Notes: generated from the letters alone by a model not told the origin. A stretch of DNA of 64,000 bases from Bifidobacterium bombi DSM 19703 (GCF_000737845.1 NZ_ATLK01000001.1:372001-436000), one strand, 5' to 3'; shown: positions 53,980 through 63,999, counted from the stretch's first letter. Numbers and translations are program-made.

Positions 53980-54777
53980 ATGAATATGGCTTTTGAACAA
54001 GTTGATTACACTTCCTTGAATATTCCCGCGGCCCCCTTTTCGGATCCTGCTATCATTCCCGCGTTTCCCAAGGGCAAGGTGCCCAGGCATGTCGGCATCA
54101 TTATGGACGGTAATGGGCGTTGGGCGCAGAATCGCGCAATGGTCCGGACCAAAGGCCATCAAGCCGCTGAACCGGTGGTGTTTGACGTCATTGCCGGAGC
54201 CATCGAGGCCGGGGTGCGCTATCTGAGCCTATACACTTTCTCAACCGAGAACTGGAAGCGCAGTCCTCAGGAAGTGCGATTTCTCATGGGGTTTTCGCGC
54301 GAAATCATCCATCGCCGCGTGGCGCAGATGGATGAGTGGGGTGTCAGGGTGCGCTGGGCCGGTCGGCGCCCACGTTTGTGGAAGTCGGTCATCGACGAGC
54401 TGGAAGTCGCCATGGAGCGCACGAAGCACAACTCCACCATCGATGTGGTGTTCTGCATTAATTACGGCGGCAGGGCGGAGATTGCGGACGCTTGCGCGGA
54501 TATAGCCAGAGAAGTCAAGGACGGTGCGATCAGCGGGGAACGGGTCACCGAAAAAATGATTGCGGAGCACTTATACAACCCTGACATTCCTGATTGCGAT
54601 TTGGTGATACGCACGTCGGGAGAGCAGAGGACGTCCAATTTCCTTCCCTGGGAGGCTACGTACGCGGAACTTGACTTCGCGCCGGAGCTGTTCCCCGATT
54701 ACGGTCGTGTTCCGTTCTGGCGTTCCATCTCGCATTACACCCGACAAGAGCGCAGGTTCGGCGGCGTCATCAAGTAA
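53980..54777 (+). CDS. uppS: Undecaprenyl diphosphate synthase (cis-prenyltransferase)
   Basis: Makes the polyprenyl diphosphate carrier for cell wall synthesis. The 265-residue protein has GIIMDGNGRWA (about residue 38), TFSTENW and VIRTSGEQRTSNFLPWE near 215, the family's active-site motifs. Start is ATG 53980 or 53986; TACAGT lies 6 nt before the second, and AGGAG is 12 nt before the first, so both coupled and leaderless translation are possible. It converges on the LacI gene 40 bp away. Confidence 0.95.
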   Translation: MNMAFEQVDYTSLNIPAAPFSDPAIIPAFPKGKVPRHVGIIMDGNGRWAQNRAMVRTKGHQAAEPVVFDVIAGAIEAGVRYLSLYTFSTENWKRSPQEVRFLMGFSREIIHRRVAQMDEWGVRVRWAGRRPRLWKSVIDELEVAMERTKHNSTIDVVFCINYGGRAEIADACADIAREVKDGAISGERVTEKMIAEHLYNPDIPDCDLVIRTSGEQRTSNFLPWEATYAELDFAPELFPDYGRVPFWRSISHYTRQERRFGGVIK

Positions 54778-54817
54778 GCCACGACCTCTACGCCGGTTTT
54801 TGGGCGGCCTGACGGAT

Positions 54818-55858
54818 TCAGGAAACGATCGATTCGTTCTCGATCAGACGGCAGTGAATGCGGGCGGGAATTGGGGAATCCAGCGGAGGGAGTGGTATGA
54901 GGTCCTTGGGGAACATCACTCCCTCGGATTGCTTTTCAATCAGAGAGACCAGTTTGCACACCGCCCAGTAACCCATTTCATAATATGGCAGTTCAATGGT
55001 GGTGAGCTTGGGCGTGAACGTGTCAGAAACGGTTTTGTCGTCACCTACGCCGATGACGGAGATGTCCCTGCCCACGCTCAGACCCATCCGTGCGGCACAT
55101 TCGTAGACGTACCAAGCACGCGCATCGTCATAGCAGAAGAACGCATCGGGATGCTGCGTCTCGATGAGGTGCTCCACGGCGTTCAGCGCCTCGTCGTTAT
55201 GCGAGACGTTCGCCAGAAGATTATCGTCGAACGGAATGCCGGCTTTGTAAAGCATCTCACGATAACCTTCCAAGCGGGTGGCCTGCGCGATGGTTGGCAC
55301 GCAGTTGCCGATGTATGCGATGCGTTTGGCTCCCGAATCGATAAGCCGCTTCGTGGCATCGTAGCCAATGTCGAACTCGCTGGACTCGACGATAGGGAAG
55401 CGGTTGTCGACCGTGTTTGTGGCGATGAGCACGAGAGGGTAATGCACCAAGTCGTCCGGGACCTCAGTGACCTGACTCGACGGCTGGGAGTAGAGGAAGC
55501 CGTCCATGCCGTATCGTTGCAGCGCCGCTGTCTGCTCCTCCTGTGAGGTCGATCCATCGGAGGTCACGAAAAGGACGACGTATCCAAGTTTGCTGGCGGC
55601 ATCCTGTGCACCTTGCAGCATCTTCGCTACATAGGGGAACGAAGATATCTGTTCCGCTACGAAACCAAGGATGCTCGTCTTGCTCGTCCGCAATGAACGT
55701 GCCATGGGATTGGGACGGTAACCGAGCTCATTTGCAATTTTGCGCACCTTTGCGGCTATTTCGGTCTTGACGCGGCCGGAATCATGATTGTTCATCACCA
55801 ATGAGACGGTGGATATCGATACCCCTGCCTTATCTGCCACATTCTTCATTGTAACCAT
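54818..55858 (-). CDS. LacI-family transcriptional regulator (orphan)
   Basis: A 346-residue LacI/GalR protein. The headpiece is KNVADKAGVSISTVSLVMNN (about 5-24) with GRVKTEIAAKVRKIANELGYRPN, followed by the effector domain (ILGFVAEQISSFPYVAKML; VIGVGDDKTVSDTFTPKLTTIE). The ATG at 55858 is chosen because the -10 TATAGT is 6 nt upstream with no ribosome site; the frame is open to 56044 but that is outside the family. No sugar gene is adjacent: uppS converges and glyS is divergent, so it probably acts in trans or on itself. Confidence 0.92.
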   Translation of the reverse strand: MVTMKNVADKAGVSISTVSLVMNNHDSGRVKTEIAAKVRKIANELGYRPNPMARSLRTSKTSILGFVAEQISSFPYVAKMLQGAQDAASKLGYVVLFVTSDGSTSQEEQTAALQRYGMDGFLYSQPSSQVTEVPDDLVHYPLVLIATNTVDNRFPIVESSEFDIGYDATKRLIDSGAKRIAYIGNCVPTIAQATRLEGYREMLYKAGIPFDDNLLANVSHNDEALNAVEHLIETQHPDAFFCYDDARAWYVYECAARMGLSVGRDISVIGVGDDKTVSDTFTPKLTTIELPYYEMGYWAVCKLVSLIEKQSEGVMFPKDLIPLPPLDSPIPARIHCRLIENESIVS

Positions 55859-55864
55859 GCTTAC

Positions 55865-55893
55865 ACTATAATACCGAGCTATCGGAAAAACAA
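55865..55893 (-). promoter_or_regulatory. Leaderless promoter of the orphan LacI gene
   Basis: Minus-strand -35 TTGTTT (55893-55888), exact 17-bp spacer and -10 TATAGT (55870-55865) end 6 nt before the ATG at 55858. Confidence 0.7.
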
Positions 55894-56107
55894 AGCGGCA
55901 TCTGGGTTTTTGGGGTGCATGGAGTTGTCGAAGGTTGACGTCATTCGTTTGACGCTTTTTTTGAAATTGTGGTGTGAGAGTAAGCAAAACGTTGTGATTT
56001 TCCAACGAAGACGCACACGAATTACTTCGACGTTGTGGTGTCATGCTCCTTGGTTAGAATTCTTCAATTGAACGTTATGATCCGTAACTCTGCACGGAAG
56101 GTGTATT

Positions 56108-57628
56108 GTGGCTGTTTCCAACCTTGATGAAGTGGTGTCTCTGGCAAAGAGACGTGGTTTTGTGTTTCCTGCCGGCGAGATTTACGGCGGGACGCGTTCG
56201 GCCTGGGATTATGGTCCGCTTGGTGTTGCGCTCAAGGACAATATCAAACGTCAGTGGTGGCGCAGTATGGTCGTCACCCGAGGCGACGTGCTGGGCGTGG
56301 ATACGTCGGTGATCCTCCCCTCTGCAGTGTGGGAGGCTTCGGGGCATGTCAAGGTGTTTAACGATCCCCTGATCGAATGCCTCAATTGTCATAAGCGCCA
56401 GCGTGCCGATAAGCTTGAGGAAGCCTATGCGCAGAAACATGGCGACAAGATGCCTGAAGACGGTCTGAAGTCCATCGTCTGCCCCGAATGCGGGACTTGT
56501 GGGCAGTGGACCGAACCTCGCGATTTCAACATGATGCTTCGCACGCATCTGGGCCCGGTCGACGACGAGAACTCGTTGCATTACCTGCGTCCCGAGACCG
56601 CACAGGGCATCTTCGTAGACTTCAAAAACGTCATGGGTTCCTCACGTTCCAAACCGCCTTTCGGCATAGCGAACATCGGCAAGTCCTTTAGGAATGAGAT
56701 CACCCCTGGCAACTTCATATTCCGAACCCGTGAGTTCGAGCAGATGGAGATGGAGTTCTTCGTGGAACCCGGAACCGATGAGCAGTGGCACCAATACTGG
56801 ATAGATACGAGGACCCGTTGGTACACCGACCTCGGGATCAATCCCGAGAACCTGCGGCATTACGAACATCCGAAGGAAAAACTGTCGCATTATTCGAAGC
56901 GCACGGTCGACATCGAATACAAGTTCGGTTTCAAGGGTTCGGATTGGGGTGAACTCGAGGGGATCGCGAACCGCACCGATTATGACTTGAAAGCCCATGC
57001 ACGGCATTCCGGTGAAGACCTGAGCTACTTCAATCAGGCCACCGGAGAGCGTTACGTTCCGTACGTCATCGAGCCGGCGGCGGGTTTGACCCGCTCTCTG
57101 ATGGCCTTCCTTGTGGATGCCTACGACATCGATGAGGCCCCCAACGCCAAGGGCGGTGTGGATCGCCGCACGGTGTTACATCTTGATCCGCGCCTGGCTC
57201 CGATCAAGGCCGCGGTCTTCCCGCTGAGTAAGAAACCACAATTGCAGGGCATTGCGCATGACCTTGCCGCCGATCTGAGACAGAACGAGTTGATGGTAGA
57301 TTATGACGAATCCGGTGCCATTGGACGTCGTTACCGTAGGCAGGATGAAATAGGAACGCCTCTGTGCGTGACTGTCGATTTCGATACCATCGATGACCAG
57401 GCCGTGACCATCCGGGAGAGGGACACCATGAGTCAAGAACGCGTCTCCTTGACTCAGGTGGCGAAGTATGTGTCAGATCGTGTGGCGGACAAGCGGGTGC
57501 GTTACCCGGAAGGTCCGGTGCAGATTGTCGGCACCCGTGCCGCCGATGGTGGTGAGGATGTGTCGAAGGAAAACGGCGTGGACGAGTCCGAGCCGGTGAG
57601 GATAGCGCAGGCTGGCGGGTTGTACTGA
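56108..57628 (+). CDS. glyS: Glycine-tRNA ligase, single-chain type
   Basis: Charges tRNA-Gly. The 506-residue class II synthetase is the alpha2 (single polypeptide) type. Motif 2 is [21 protein letters not shown] (split: [10 protein letters not shown] then [14 protein letters not shown], about 195-218) and motif 3 is [14 protein letters not shown] near 322. A CxxC pair ([17 protein letters not shown]) suggests a zinc site near 97-140. The GTG at 56108 has GGAAGG 6 nt upstream. A rho-independent terminator follows. Confidence 0.96.
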   Translation: MAVSNLDEVVSLAKRRGFVFPAGEIYGGTRSAWDYGPLGVALKDNIKRQWWRSMVVTRGDVLGVDTSVILPSAVWEASGHVKVFNDPLIECLNCHKRQRADKLEEAYAQKHGDKMPEDGLKSIVCPECGTCGQWTEPRDFNMMLRTHLGPVDDENSLHYLRPETAQGIFVDFKNVMGSSRSKPPFGIANIGKSFRNEITPGNFIFRTREFEQMEMEFFVEPGTDEQWHQYWIDTRTRWYTDLGINPENLRHYEHPKEKLSHYSKRTVDIEYKFGFKGSDWGELEGIANRTDYDLKAHARHSGEDLSYFNQATGERYVPYVIEPAAGLTRSLMAFLVDAYDIDEAPNAKGGVDRRTVLHLDPRLAPIKAAVFPLSKKPQLQGIAHDLAADLRQNELMVDYDESGAIGRRYRRQDEIGTPLCVTVDFDTIDDQAVTIRERDTMSQERVSLTQVAKYVSDRVADKRVRYPEGPVQIVGTRAADGGEDVSKENGVDESEPVRIAQAGGLY

Positions 57629-57654
57629 AAGGCTTGGATTGAGCTGAAGCATGT

Positions 57655-57695
57655 CGTGGCCTGCAGGTCGATTGACCTTGGGCCACGTTGTTTTT
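57655..57695 (+). terminator. Rho-independent terminator after glyS
   Basis: Stem CGTGGCC (57655-57661) / GGCCACG (57681-57687) with inner AGGTC/GACCT pairing is followed by TTGTTTTT (57688-57695). Confidence 0.85.
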
Positions 57696-57725
57696 AAGGA
57701 GCAGTGAAAGAGGTTTGGTAATTTG

Positions 57726-58973
57726 ATGGCCGTTGTAGATGAGGTCCCCTCGCCGGTTCAAGGTTCCGTCGAAGGGGGTTCGACGAACGTCTCCGAGGAT
57801 CCAAATGGGGTGGGACGGAGCGGAACTCGTATCGCTCCCATCGAGCTGGGGCGATTGCATGTGCAGACGCCCGTCGTGCTCTCGCCCATGGCCGGGGTCA
57901 CGAATTGGCCGTTTCGCGTCCTATGCGAATCCTATGGCCCGGACGGCCTCTATGTAGCCGAGATGATCACGGCAAGAGCTTTGGTGGCTAAGAATCCCAA
58001 AGCTTTTCGTCTCTGTCGTTTCGCTCCCTCGGAAAGAATCCGTTCGTTGCAGCTGTACGGCGTCGATCCGGCGATTGTCGAACAGGCCGCCCGTATGGTG
58101 GCCGATGGCGATATGGCGGATCATGTTGACCTGAATTTCGGTTGTCCCGTTCCCAAAGTGACCCGTAGGGGAGGCGGGTCGGCCTTGCCTTGGAAATTGG
58201 ACCTCTTCAGGGAGCTTATCCATCGTGTCGTGGCCGTATGTGAGCCGGCTGGCATCCCTGTAACCGCGAAGATTCGCGTTGGGATCGACCTTGACCATGA
58301 AACGTACCTTGATGCGGGGCGTATAGCCCAGGATGAAGGATGCGCCGCAGTGACCCTGCATGCTCGCACCACCGCCGAATACTACGGTGGTCATTCGGAT
58401 TGGAGCAAGATAGCACGGTTGGTGCAGGAGCTTGATATTCCTGTGTTCGGAAATGGCGACATCTGGGGTGCACAGGACGCTCTTGAAATGGTGCGTGAAA
58501 CCGGTTGTGCCGGTGTTGCTGTGGGTCGTGGCTGTCAGGGCAGGCCGTGGATCTTTTCCGACATCAAGCACGCCTTCAACGGCGATCCTTCTAGGATGGA
58601 TCCAACCTTGGGGCAAGTCTGCGAGGTCATACTGCGCCATGCGGGGCTTCTGATCGAGTTCTATGACGGCGACGAGTCCATGGCCGTTCATGATTTGCGC
58701 AAGCATATCGCCTGGTATCTTAAAGGCTTCCCCGTCGGCGGGCAGACTCGTCGTGCATTCATGGAATGTGAGACATTGCAGGATGTCAGAAGTTGTATGG
58801 ATGGTCTCGACCTTTCCTCAAAGCTTCCCGATCGGCTGGTCGACAAGCCACGGGGCAGGGTGCGGTATGCGAAAAAGGTCCACCTGCCATACGGGTGGCT
58901 AGATTCCCGGACGACGAGCCATGAGCAGCGCGAATCGTTGTTCGGGGACGATCCCATGGATGCCGGCTACTGA
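57726..58973 (+). CDS. dusB: tRNA-dihydrouridine synthase
   Basis: A flavin enzyme that reduces uridine in tRNA D-loops. The 415-residue TIM-barrel protein has SPMAGVTNWPFR (about 53), NFGCPVPKVTRRGGGSAL with the catalytic Cys (about 137), AKIRVGID, LHARTTAEYYGG and VGRGCQGRPWIF. The DusB label rests on overall type; the 35-residue N-terminal extension is Pro/Ser/Gly-rich. The ATG at 57726 has AAAGAGG 12 nt upstream, a loose fit. Confidence 0.9.
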   Translation: MAVVDEVPSPVQGSVEGGSTNVSEDPNGVGRSGTRIAPIELGRLHVQTPVVLSPMAGVTNWPFRVLCESYGPDGLYVAEMITARALVAKNPKAFRLCRFAPSERIRSLQLYGVDPAIVEQAARMVADGDMADHVDLNFGCPVPKVTRRGGGSALPWKLDLFRELIHRVVAVCEPAGIPVTAKIRVGIDLDHETYLDAGRIAQDEGCAAVTLHARTTAEYYGGHSDWSKIARLVQELDIPVFGNGDIWGAQDALEMVRETGCAGVAVGRGCQGRPWIFSDIKHAFNGDPSRMDPTLGQVCEVILRHAGLLIEFYDGDESMAVHDLRKHIAWYLKGFPVGGQTRRAFMECETLQDVRSCMDGLDLSSKLPDRLVDKPRGRVRYAKKVHLPYGWLDSRTTSHEQRESLFGDDPMDAGY

Positions 58974-59055
58974 TTGCGGCTGTGCCCACTGTGCCCTGGC
59001 GTTCCCCGTGATCTGCCGAATATATGCCGTCCTTTTGGGAATGCAGGTCATATAA

Positions 59056-59084
59056 TTGATGTAATAACGACAGTTGTGTAATTT
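59056..59084 (+). promoter_or_regulatory. Candidate ftsZ promoter
   Basis: A -35 TTGATG (59056-59061), 17-bp spacer and -10 TAATTT (59079-59084) lie about 80 bp before ftsZ in an AT-rich stretch. Confidence 0.5.
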
Positions 59085-59166
59085 TAATGGTACATACCCG
59101 GAAATATCCTTATCTAGGATGCATTTTGCGATAGAGTAGAGGCATGACCGCGAGTGACAGGAGACT

Positions 59167-60444
59167 ATGGTGAGTGAGATTGCCCAGAATGACAATTTCA
59201 ACGACAAGACCAGCATCAAGGTGGTGGGTGTTGGTGGAGCCGGAGGCAATGCGGTGAACCGCATGATTGCCGAAGGGTTGCAGAACGTTGAATTTGTCGC
59301 CATTAACACAGATGCCAAGGATTTGTTGCGCAGTGACGCGGACGTGAAGATATCGTTGAGCGACAACACCAGCAGGGGCTTGGGAGCTGGTGCCGATCCC
59401 GAAAAGGGATCCAAGGCCGCCCAAGATCACCAGTCAGACATAGAGGAGGCGCTCAAAGGCGCCGATATGGTCTTCGTGACTTGCGGCGAGGGAGGAGGCA
59501 CCGGTACCGGTGCGAGCCCCATCGTCGCACGCGCCGCGCATCAGCAGGGGGCGCTGACCGTCGCTGTGGTCACCCGTCCGTTCGCTTTCGAGGGGCCTCA
59601 GCGTGCAGCTTCCGCAAAACTGGGCATCGAAAATCTTCGCAAGGAAGTTGACGCCCTGATCGTCATTCCCAATGATCGTCTCCTCGAACTCTCCGACCGT
59701 ACCATAGGCATCATGGATGCCTTCAAGACTGCCGACAGCGCTCTTCTTGCTGGTGTGCAGGGCATTACCGACCTCATTACCATGAATTCCTACATCCACG
59801 TCGATTTCTCCGATGTGACGGCCATCCTGAAGGATGCGGGAACCGCGCTCTTCGGAATAGGGTCAGCAAGAGGCGAAGACAGGGCCACGCAGGCGGCCGA
59901 AATTGCCATCAGCTCGCCCTTGCTTGAGGAAAGCATCGAAGGCGCACATGGCGCGTTGATTAACATTGCCGGTCCGACCGATTTGAAGATGCAGGAGGTC
60001 AGCGCGGCCACGGAGCTTGTACGCAAGGCCATTCACCCTGAGGCTCAGATCATCTGGGGTCTTGCGATGGATGATGCCTATGGCGATGAGGTGCGTGTCA
60101 CCGTCATCGCTGCTGGTTTCGACGCACACTCCAAAAAAACGGATGATGCACACGAGGGCAGTTCCGTCTTGGTGGATTCCGATTCTTCGGGATTCACTGT
60201 GCCCGGCGCTGGAGCTAAGTCTGCCGACCAAGTGAAGAAAGCGGAGGATGGCTTCGTTCCCGTCGATAGCGACGAATCCATCCCTTCAAGTGACGTCGCC
60301 AGTATTTCCGGTGACGCTTCTCCCAGTTCGGCCGGTATGACCGCGGATGACGATTCCACCACTGAATCGCACGGTGCCTACCATGATGGGCCGGAGACTT
60401 CGGACGACCTCGGAGATCTTGATCTTCCGGACTTTCTACGGTAA
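59167..60444 (+). CDS. ftsZ: Cell division protein FtsZ
   Basis: The tubulin-like GTPase that forms the division ring. The 425-residue protein has VGVGGAGGNAVNRM (about 19-32), the tubulin signature GGGTGTGASP (about 114), NPNDR-like IPNDRLLEL, and a C-terminal peptide DLDLPDFLR that binds partners such as SepF. The linker of about 80 residues is acidic and Ser-rich. ATG 59167 has AGGAG 3 nt upstream; GTG 59170 is an alternative with better spacing. sepF and yggT follow. Confidence 0.97.
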   Translation: MVSEIAQNDNFNDKTSIKVVGVGGAGGNAVNRMIAEGLQNVEFVAINTDAKDLLRSDADVKISLSDNTSRGLGAGADPEKGSKAAQDHQSDIEEALKGADMVFVTCGEGGGTGTGASPIVARAAHQQGALTVAVVTRPFAFEGPQRAASAKLGIENLRKEVDALIVIPNDRLLELSDRTIGIMDAFKTADSALLAGVQGITDLITMNSYIHVDFSDVTAILKDAGTALFGIGSARGEDRATQAAEIAISSPLLEESIEGAHGALINIAGPTDLKMQEVSAATELVRKAIHPEAQIIWGLAMDDAYGDEVRVTVIAAGFDAHSKKTDDAHEGSSVLVDSDSSGFTVPGAGAKSADQVKKAEDGFVPVDSDESIPSSDVASISGDASPSSAGMTADDDSTTESHGAYHDGPETSDDLGDLDLPDFLR

Positions 60445-60468
60445 ACGCGACAAAGAGAAGGAATTCAT

Positions 60469-60948
60469 ATGGCTGGAATAATGAAGCACGCCATGACATA
60501 CCTGGGCATGGCCGACGTTGTTGACGACGACGGTTTGGAGGAAGATTCTGAGAGTGAGGAAGGTCGCGATGAGGTCGATTTCGACTCCGACCGTTCCCTC
60601 ACCCCCATCATGGATTCCCAAAAGGGTTCTTCAAGGGATGGTGATGGTGGTGCGAACAACCCCTTCACCACAAAGTTGAACAGGATAACAACCATCCATC
60701 CCAAGACATATGAAGATGCCGAGGCGGTTGGACGGGCGATACGTGACGGCATTCCCGTCGTCCTCAATCTGACGGGGGTCTCCCAGGAACTTGCGTACAG
60801 AATCATCGACTTTTCGATGGGGCTTATTTTCGGACTCCGGGGCTCGGTGGAGCGAGTGACTGCAAGGGTGTTCCTCCTCAGTCCCGCCCAGGTCAACATA
60901 AAAGTCGAACAATCTGACGGCTTGGGATCGGACGAGGCCATATTCTGA
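60469..60948 (+). CDS. sepF: Cell division protein SepF
   Basis: A 159-residue FtsZ partner that tethers the ring to the membrane. The N-terminal amphipathic helix (AGIMKHAMTYLGMA) is followed by an acidic linker and the SepF fold (TIHPKTYEDAEAVGRAIRDG, VLNLTGVSQELAYRIIDF, FLLSPAQVNI). Actinobacteria lack FtsA, so SepF is the main anchor. The ATG at 60469 has GAAGGA 6 nt upstream and lies 24 bp after ftsZ. Confidence 0.96.
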   Translation: MAGIMKHAMTYLGMADVVDDDGLEEDSESEEGRDEVDFDSDRSLTPIMDSQKGSSRDGDGGANNPFTTKLNRITTIHPKTYEDAEAVGRAIRDGIPVVLNLTGVSQELAYRIIDFSMGLIFGLRGSVERVTARVFLLSPAQVNIKVEQSDGLGSDEAIF

Positions 60949-61037
60949 GTGCGCTCTTTGCGTTATCCTAGGTGTGTGGTTTGATCTGCCCCCTACCGAT
61001 GCCGTAATCGTGTCCGTTCCATAAGGCAGGTGAGGTT

Positions 61038-61334
61038 GTGTTGATGATGTATTCGCTGCTTTTCATACTTGCTTGGGTTATAGGTATATACAGCAATGTC
61101 CTGCTTATCCGGGTGATTATCGATTGGGTACTGTATTTGCTTCCCAATTACAGGCCCGGCCAGGTAGTAGGCGCCATCGTGAACGTCTTCTATGTGTTGA
61201 CCGACCCGCCGTTGCGTTGGTTGCGCCGCTATATACCGCCAATTCGTTTGGGCAATGTAAGTTTGGACATCTCTCCGTTGCTGCTCTGGTTTGTTTTGGA
61301 TATCGCAGTTGCGGTGATTCGTATCCTCGCGTGA
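61038..61334 (+). CDS. YggT-family membrane protein
   Basis: A 98-residue protein with two helices (LLFILAWVIGIYSNVLLIRV and SPLLLWFVLDIAVAVIRIL) around the conserved LTDPPLRWLRRYIPP loop. YggT genes sit next to sepF in most actinobacteria and are linked to division or envelope function. Start is GTG 61038 or ATG 61044; AGGTGAGG is upstream. The divIVA and lspA genes that usually come next are absent; a polyprenyl synthetase gene converges instead. Confidence 0.9.
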   Translation: MLMMYSLLFILAWVIGIYSNVLLIRVIIDWVLYLLPNYRPGQVVGAIVNVFYVLTDPPLRWLRRYIPPIRLGNVSLDISPLLLWFVLDIAVAVIRILA

Positions 61335-61423
61335 ACCATGCAAAGCCATGTTTCCGGCACATGGATGCCGTCCTTTGTGTAGGTTGAACCGGGAATAGCA
61401 AATTCGCCGTGGGGAAAACATTC

Positions 61424-62521
61424 TCAAACTGCAGATCGAAGCTTGTCGATGATGCGAAGCAGGAGCGTCCTGGGACCTTGAGGAAGTGGAGGAGTGGCGT
61501 CGCCGTTGCACAGCGCCTGGGCATGGTCGAGATGTTTTTTTACCTCATTCTTGCTGGCAAGCATGTAATCGGGATGTCGACTGAAATACTCCAGGATGAG
61601 GTCGGGCTTGTCCTTGATGAGCAGCGCTTCGAATCCGGGGTCGTCTCGCAGCGCCAGAATGACCGGCAGGGTGTAGATACCGCTGGTGATGTCTTCCAGC
61701 TTCGGCTTGTCGGACTTCTGAGTCAGATCGAAATCGTCGATGTCGTCGATGATTTGGTAAGCCATGCCTAATTCTTCACCGATTGCCGCAGCCCGGTCAA
61801 TGCAGGACGAGTCACTTCGCCCAACCGCCAGTATGGTTCCCGTCGTGCAGGCCAATCGGAATAACGTGGCGGTTTTGCCGCGTATGGCGCGTTCATAATC
61901 TTCGATGGTCACCGAACAATCATGCGCCAGCGAAGACTGAAATAGGTCGCCTGCCACGATTTCATTGACATCATGAGCTTGTTGGACAAGAAAGCCGGTG
62001 TCAGGTGCCACAGTGGCCATGACCTCCATGTATCGTGACAAGAGCAGGTCACCGAGGTAAATCGCCGCCTTGTTGCCGTCAAGGGTTTGTACAGTAGGTT
62101 TCCCACGGCGTACTGGTGCGTTGTCTATAACGTCATCATGCGCCAACGTCGCCAAGTGCAGCATTTCGATGGCGGTCGCACCAATCAGCGTCCGCGCGTG
62201 CCTGCCGATTCGCTTGCCGGATTCGTCCTCCTCGACCGATGAGGCCATGCTCGGTAGGCTTTCCACACGTCCCTCTTCATCGGCGGTCATCTTGGTGTCT
62301 TGTGATTCGTCGGGACGCCTAAAATCGTTTGAACCGTGTTCCTGAACTTCCGCGGCATAGGAGAAGATGAGCGTCAGCGTGGCACGTATCAGTTTGCCGT
62401 GGTTGTCCAGAAGATTGGCGTAATCCTCACCGTAGGCAATTGAGCTGCTTCTTTCTTCATGGAGCAGGCGTACCACCTGAGCCAAATCTTTCTTCAGCTT
62501 GTTCTCTTCTTGGTTCAGCAT
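61424..62521 (-). CDS. Polyprenyl diphosphate synthase (trans type)
   Basis: A 365-residue all-trans prenyltransferase. The first aspartate motif is HDDVIDNAPVRRGKPT (DDxxD, about residue 167) and the second is YQIIDDIDDFD (about 290). An insertion of about 45 acidic residues (about 68-115) separates the N-terminal helices from the core. Possible products are farnesyl, geranylgeranyl or longer diphosphates for undecaprenyl synthesis by UppS. The ATG at 62521 has TAGGAGA 10 nt upstream. Confidence 0.93.
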   Translation of the reverse strand: MLNQEENKLKKDLAQVVRLLHEERSSSIAYGEDYANLLDNHGKLIRATLTLIFSYAAEVQEHGSNDFRRPDESQDTKMTADEEGRVESLPSMASSVEEDESGKRIGRHARTLIGATAIEMLHLATLAHDDVIDNAPVRRGKPTVQTLDGNKAAIYLGDLLLSRYMEVMATVAPDTGFLVQQAHDVNEIVAGDLFQSSLAHDCSVTIEDYERAIRGKTATLFRLACTTGTILAVGRSDSSCIDRAAAIGEELGMAYQIIDDIDDFDLTQKSDKPKLEDITSGIYTLPVILALRDDPGFEALLIKDKPDLILEYFSRHPDYMLASKNEVKKHLDHAQALCNGDATPPLPQGPRTLLLRIIDKLRSAV

Positions 62522-62620
62522 TATCGCCCAATCTCCTACGACCGTTAATGGTTCTTTGATGCTTCACAATATATCATGAAGAGGTACACAACATAGGTTG
62601 AAACGTTTTATTAACCCTTG

Positions 62621-63358
62621 CTATTCGACATTATTGATACGCGTGGCCGAAAGCACACCTTCCAGATTGGTCAGATCTCGAATGAGAGTCGTCGGGTTCT
62701 TGCCGCGAATCTCCAGGTCGGCCGTCACAATGCGCTCAGGGCCGTCATCACGTGCTTCATCATCTTCTTCTCCGTCTATAGGCACGTCGGCACCACTGTG
62801 CTTGTGAGTGGAAAAACCTTCCACGGAAACACCGTGGACCGCGCAAAGCGCGAGGATCGAGCGTAGGGTGCCGTGGCCGTCCTTGTATCGCAGGCGCAGG
62901 ATGTCGTTCGTGTCGAAACCGGGGAGAACGTTCCTGGTCAGGTATGGGATAAGCATCACCGTCAGGAAGTAGATCACGGTGCAGATGGCGGCGATGAGGA
63001 CCATGCCAGCCCCGCAAGCGGAACCGATCGCCGCGGTGAGCCAGATGGAGGCTGCAGTAGTCAGTCCTCGTACGTGCGACCGTTGGGTGAAGACTAGGCC
63101 TGCGCCAATGAAGCCTATGCCTGAGACTATTTGTGCTGCGATACGTGAGGGGTCGAGGCGTATGTTCGCACTGATGACGTCCATGAAACCATATTTGCTG
63201 ATGATGACGAATAGCGCCGAACCCACCCCGACAAGCGCGTGGGTTCTGATGCCTGCGTCCTTATGCCGTAGCTGTCTTTCGGTGCCGATGGCGGTCGATA
63301 GCACGAACGCCGCGAAGAGAAAGGCTGCCTGCCGTATCAACATCAGATCCAAGGTCAT
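62621..63358 (-). CDS. MgtC/SapB-family membrane protein
   Basis: A 245-residue membrane protein with about five helices: FLFAAFVLSTAIGTERQ with the family's ER motif, HALVGVGSALFVIISKYG, and IVSGIGFIGAGLVFTQRSHVRGLTTAASIW, the strongest MgtC signature. The last 90 residues are a soluble ACT-like domain. MgtC proteins affect magnesium homeostasis and virulence in some bacteria. The ATG at 63358 lies 2 nt after the upstream glycosyltransferase stop, so translation is probably coupled. Confidence 0.93.
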   Translation of the reverse strand: MTLDLMLIRQAAFLFAAFVLSTAIGTERQLRHKDAGIRTHALVGVGSALFVIISKYGFMDVISANIRLDPSRIAAQIVSGIGFIGAGLVFTQRSHVRGLTTAASIWLTAAIGSACGAGMVLIAAICTVIYFLTVMLIPYLTRNVLPGFDTNDILRLRYKDGHGTLRSILALCAVHGVSVEGFSTHKHSGADVPIDGEEDDEARDDGPERIVTADLEIRGKNPTTLIRDLTNLEGVLSATRINNVE

Positions 63359-63360
63359 GG

Positions 63361-63999
63361 TCAATCCCCGCTTTTATCCGTGGGCGCCGCATGCTGGGCT
63401 ATCTCGATCTGCTCCTTGAGCCAGATGCGTTCGGCCGGATCGATGTCCATTTTGTCGAGGTATTTCTGGTAAACGGGGTAGAACAATCTCAGTGCCGGGT
63501 ACAGTGCGTATAGCGTTCGTTCGGTGTTGTGCTTTCTGGAATGTGAGGGATGGGCTTCGAACGTGTTGCGAAAGCGCCTCATGTAATTGCGGAACGATGA
63601 AAATGAAGTGTCCATGCGGCGTGCAGATACGCCTGTAATCATCCGGCTTGAATACACGGTTTTGAGGTGTTGGTCTATCAGATGCAGAGACAGGTCGATG
63701 TCTTCGTGCATGATATCCGCCTTGTCCCTGCAGACGAAGGGCTGTATCTTATCCCACGCGCTGTGCCGTATGGCCATGTTCGATCCGAAAAGCAGGACTT
63801 GGTTGTCATCCGCCCGGTACGTGTTTTCACGAACGACCTGATCGCCCTTGAGCCCCACGCGCTTCGCGGGCATATCGTAGTAGACGGCTGGTCCGGTGGC
63901 TCCCATGGCCTCGGGGTCGTCGGTGAAGATTTGCGTGACGATTTCGACCCAATCGGGTTTGATCATGCAGTCCGCATCGACCCTTCCCAGAATGTCGCC
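63361..63999 (-). CDS. Family 2 glycosyltransferase, C-terminal part
   Basis: A membrane-associated or cytoplasmic GT2 enzyme cut by the end of the window. The visible 212 residues begin GDILGRVDADC, which contains the DxD sugar-nucleotide motif. MHEDIDLSLHL is the acceptor-site ED motif. The C-terminal part includes RRMDTSFSSFRNYMRRF, and no membrane helix is obvious. It is likely to act in cell wall polysaccharide or glycolipid synthesis. The MgtC gene is coupled downstream. Confidence 0.88.
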   Translation of the reverse strand, partial: GDILGRVDADCMIKPDWVEIVTQIFTDDPEAMGATGPAVYYDMPAKRVGLKGDQVVRENTYRADDNQVLLFGSNMAIRHSAWDKIQPFVCRDKADIMHEDIDLSLHLIDQHLKTVYSSRMITGVSARRMDTSFSSFRNYMRRFRNTFEAHPSHSRKHNTERTLYALYPALRLFYPVYQKYLDKMDIDPAERIWLKEQIEIAQHAAPTDKSGD

